A stretch of DNA of 64,000 nt, taken from assembly GCA_043228905.1 (NCBI GenBank), contig JBHGNT010000001.1, positions 33,728,001 to 33,792,000 of the forward strand, in the 5' to 3' direction. The DNA is from Azolla caroliniana. Its lineage: Eukaryota > Polypodiophyta. Below the pieces are notes generated by a model. That model made no database searches, was not told the origin of the DNA, and worked only from the letters and a program-made list of their open reading frames with translations. Of this stretch, positions 59,867-64,000 are shown in pieces. Both the position numbers and the translations under genes were made by a program. Each line of letters opens with the position of its first letter. Within the stretch, counting starts at the first letter, position 1.

Positions 59867-61927
59867 TCTAGCATACACAATACAGATACATTAGCCAAAA
59901 CAGACCTAGTTTTCTTTGAATGAGTTAGAGCTTAAAACTTCGCATTCAAATAGTTCCTTATTAACAATTAAATCTCCAGTCTTTTATAAACCATGAAAAT
60001 TTTATTTAAATCTTTTAAATTAAAGTTTTTTTATGAGAGAACAAACTCTACTGAACTAGTATTTAGATGTATGAAAAAATGTCCTGTGTTTGATGCCTCA
60101 TCCCTGAGCAAAGACTAAATGACACTTCTCAAGCAAGTCCATATAGGTAGAACAAAGTAACTTATCCAGAGCATTAAACTTTTATGATAATAAACATGAT
60201 GTTTCTCAAGAGACTATATACAAGTGTAAACAACATCCCCTAATATGGAAATTGCACTGGTTGCTATCAGATGGTTCTTATGTTGCTGGATTCACATATG
60301 TTAGCTTCCTAGGGTATTGAGATATGCTATGAAACATTTGCATCTTCAAATCACAACGTGTTTGGCTATAGGTATTCAATGTCATCATATCCGTTAGTTC
60401 ACTTTCTTTCTTTAACATCCACACTTGTGCTTGATGAACTTGAACTTTGACGTAGCTCGCAAATTTTCTTGCTTCTATTGGATGTTTACATTGTGACTAA
60501 ACCTCAATTGTCTCAGCAAAAGTGCAACTAATGGAGCAATATTGTCACATTTGCAGCCTTCAGCAATTGATCTAGAATAGAAAAATTCAGGCATTCAAGG
60601 TCCCAATTGAATAGTTCACCTTCCTTCTTTCTGCAATAAAATAAATACTGTCTTTGGGGGCAAGAACTTCACCTAGTGAATCTCTTTCTGTTCTTTCTTT
60701 TAGACTAGAAATTTACTTATGATTTGCATACCATGCTTGTATCACAACTCATCTATAGAGAACCCCTTCTCTCCTAGCACTTGTACCATAAATAGCGACA
60801 AGTTTAGTTAAATTATGTTTTTGTCTGTACATTTTGACCCTTTTCTGGATATAGAATGGTAGCACTGGCATTCGTAGTTTTTGGCACTTGCACAGATGAT
60901 TTTTGTCATAGACTCATTTCGATAACTCCGGTAAACACCTTCCTTATCACCAAACCCATCAGGCCTCAATTGAGCTCTATTGACTGACATATGGGATTTA
61001 CCTATTTACCTATGATACCAGCCTCTCATTGAGTTCTATTGACATCTGGGATTTACCTATGACAAGAGGCCAGGGCAGCCACACCATACTCACTGATGCT
61101 CCTAAAATGGGGGCTAAGACCCATCACAGTAGAGGGTCTAATGAGAGTCCAAGAGTATGAGGACGTACATGGAGACACATCACTGATCAATCTAAGCTGG
61201 GGATGCTGGCAGCAAAACACAGAAAACAAATAAAACAAACATCTTCCTTTCTATCTGGGCACCTACTCTCAAATATTTTAAGAGCTGGAATATGACACTA
61301 CAAGAGCTACACATTGATGATATGCACATGAAAAACATTGAATCATGCCTTATGGATGCAATCAAGGAAAAATGGAATGAGGATGCAAATAATAACAATT
61401 TGCAATCTTGTTTCACTCACATAAACCTGACACCTTTGTACACCTATAAGTAAACCATATACAATCAACCAAATCATCTCATCTTCAAGCCACTTGACGT
61501 GGGAAGGAAAATTGCCCTCCTCATGATTGTAGTAAAGCTCATAAGATTGAGGGCGGCGCTTGCAAAGCACTGGCAAGAGCAAATTGCATATGCACACTGC
61601 ACCCCAAATCTGGAGATTGAGGATGACCTTCATCTCACGCTAGACGTGAAGCATTCATGGCAATCTGAAAATCTTACCAGCATCAATTACCATATGCACC
61701 AACTTTGCACATCCATTTAGGCGTAGTGGCTACACCCTCTGCACTAGGCGCAGAAGACTCTCATGTGACGCTCTTCTTTGGTTTTGTGGTCCTTGTTTCT
61801 GGCCTCCTGAGGATGCTACGAGATCACCATCATCATGACCTCTCTCTTATAACATCATGTTTGTAATATATGTTGATCTCATAGACCATTTTGGCCGTTA
61901 AAGTTCTCCTTCTCCGTTTGATTCAGT

Positions 61928-61998
<71 letters not shown>

Positions 61999-64000
61999 AA
62001 GATGTTATGACATCATGATTGTGCAATTATGGGTATCAATGGGCTACTTTTGGCCACTGTCTTTGGTTCTGCAAAGAGGGAGACAGAGCTCCGTCTCTCT
62101 CATACAGGCATTGAGATACGCACACAAGCAAGGGAGGGAGGAAGAGGCAGAGAGGACAAACCTGATAGAATGAATTCACAACGCGGAGCAGAGAGAGGAC
62201 GAAGAAGAAAAAGGAGAGCTTTGTTCCTCGCTAATAAATGCCTCGCTTCCCCCCTCTCCCTCTCTCTCTACTCTGTTATCTCTCTCTCTCTCTCCCAGAC
62301 TCCCTGCCCTGTTCTCTCTCTATCTCTCCCTTCCTCTCTACTCTGTTCTCTCTCTACTCTGTTCTCTCTCTCTCTCTCTCCTCTCTCTGTCTTGAGCTTA
62401 AAAAACTGGGTTTAAGAAATTGGTTTGTTTCTTTCATGTTCTTAGGACTTTTATCTCTACAATCTATCCCTACCCCTTCACCTCTCTCTTTTGTGGCTGA
62501 TCAATTAATGGAATCCGAAGCTTGTCATACCCACCAACTTACCCTCTCCTCCATAGAACCATAGCTATCGTAGCTTTGTATAGTCAAGCCATACGTAGGA
62601 CACATACTTCTAATTATCCATTAATGCATTTGTAATGCAATTATTCATTATGCAAATTGCATAGGAGTCAGGGCCCTCTCCACTTAACCTGAACCCTTGA
62701 GTCTAGAAATTGTAACTATTGCATGAGTACTTCTACGGGAAGGCCAATCCGTTAATATAATAATAGTTTGTTTATTCAAATGTTTAGAGAACTTCGCGTG
62801 ATTGACCATGTACAATGGTATATATGACATAGGGTTGATTGCAATATATGCATGACAGTTGGGATGAGAGTTCACATCATGAGCAACTTGGATTCATGCC
62901 AATATCATTATATAACGGAGTTATCCATGGCCTACTCACACTTATCAAATAGTTCATGAGAAAGAGGAACCAAATCCAAGATTCTTTTACTCTACCAAGT
63001 AGCCTTGAGCTATCACCCATTGCATAGCATGAGTCCCCCTTTATCAAAAAGAGCACAAAAGAATTAACATGAATCCCCTTCGTGAAAAATATCGATGGTG
63101 AGCAAAATAGTTACTAATTACCTTTTATACGTGCAAACCTTGCTAATAACCATTCCAATTATACCTAACCAAACAAACATTTGTCCATGAACTATTGTCC
63201 TATCTCAAGCCTATTAAAAATTTCATGAGAAACAGAGTGCTATTGATTATATTATTTGGTGGTTTACACAATACATGGATCGAGGATGTTAGTTCCAAAT
63301 TATGTGATACCTAGAATATGGAAAGTAGCCATATTAGCAACTGATGTAGGAAAATATATGATATTACGTAGATGAAAACACAATGATCCCTCGACAGCAC
63401 ACAAAGAAGATTTGAGGCAATAATAAATAGAACATCAATGTCCCTAATAGGATTCCATACAATTGATATACAATCAGGTCATACAAGATTGAAAATTCCC
63501 ATAACATCAAGAGCCACATGTAGACTAATGTAGATGTGGTGGTCTTCTCAACAAAGCTACTTTACATCAAATATTCCAAGTGCCAAAATTTCCCTGGAAA
63601 CAATAGATTGGTTCTTAGAAACACTGTTGTCGTAATGTGAAAATTTCAATAACACAATCAACTCATTGCTAGGGACATGCAAAAAAACATTATTATTCAA
63701 AGGTGAAACATTCAATCTGTTACATTAAGGACTAGAACTCCTGCCAACAAATACCCGTCAAGCTTTTCCATATCACAGAGGTCTCATGAACAATGCTTAC
63801 ATGTTTTACATAAGCTTATAGTAAAAGCATTGAGTTCCCTTAAATACTGGTATTTTGTTCATTCATATATATCACGTACGATACTCAGATGAAGTATATA
63901 TACTTAGAAGAACAACTAAGGCAGCACTCAACCTTCAACATAACAGCAGTACCATTCCGATTTCACTTACATAACTGAATATCTTATTCTTCATCTCAAT
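59867..64000. other. Upstream region of the Tat-SF1-like gene and beyond
   Basis: No further coding gene is recognisable. A small duplication (GAG(C/T)TCTATTGAC...GGGATTTACCTAT) lies at about 60970-61060, a TC microsatellite at 61933-61997 and a CT-rich stretch at 62240-62390. Read on the minus strand these are GA-rich and could include the leader exon of the Tat-SF1-like gene, as for TOP1, but I cannot place a splice donor with confidence. The last 1.4 kb is AT-rich with nothing identified. Confidence 0.5.
61933..61997. repeat. (TC)n microsatellite
   Basis: Uninterrupted TC run of about 65 bp, the longest dinucleotide tract of this kind in the window. Confidence 0.96.

Noticed and set aside
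62029-62564. ORFs of 128 and 108 codons near the TC microsatellite
   Set aside because: Their second halves are translations of CT repeats (Ser-Leu runs); no conserved domain.

Overview
This is nuclear DNA of a land plant. Genes are split by many short GT-AG introns, intergenic DNA is AT-rich and full of microsatellites, and two genes (SCY2, a DYW-type PPR editing factor) exist only in plastid-bearing plants. The PPR gene has a long PLS array behind two 5' introns and an altered DYW domain of the kind reported from hornworts, lycophytes and ferns. My best guess is a fern; this is inference, not proof.

Layout. Plus strand: the 3' half of a spatacsin/SPG11 homologue (1-5816, truncated by the window edge); a DYW-class PPR editing factor (10016-13994); DNA topoisomerase I (20698-26008, with a probable leader exon near 19.6-19.9 kb); phospholipid N-methyltransferase PLMT (29958-31240); plastid SecY2 (33912-43714). 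Minus strand: cytosolic phenylalanyl-tRNA synthetase beta subunit (53030-45002) and a Tat-SF1-like splicing factor with GYF, RRM and UHM domains (59866-55347). I rebuilt each gene exon by exon. All reading frames close without internal stops or phase conflicts, so all seven genes look intact. Two introns use GC-AG borders.

The genes do not form a pathway or cluster. They are single housekeeping or organelle-maintenance genes: endolysosomal trafficking, organelle RNA editing, DNA topology, lipid synthesis, thylakoid/envelope protein insertion, translation and splicing. SCY2 and the PheRS gene converge; the two minus-strand genes run head to tail.

The non-coding DNA holds many local tandem duplications (units about 45-270 bp) in introns and spacers, three hairpin-forming inverted repeats, a dispersed repeat family with copies at 15.1 and 33.1 kb in opposite orientation, and a few weak transposon traces. 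I found no CRISPR array, rRNA, convincing tRNA or intact transposon. I saw no clear candidate for a wholly new system. The best leads are the variant DYW domain, the A / inverted A / A hairpin upstream of the PheRS gene, and the unclassified dispersed repeat.
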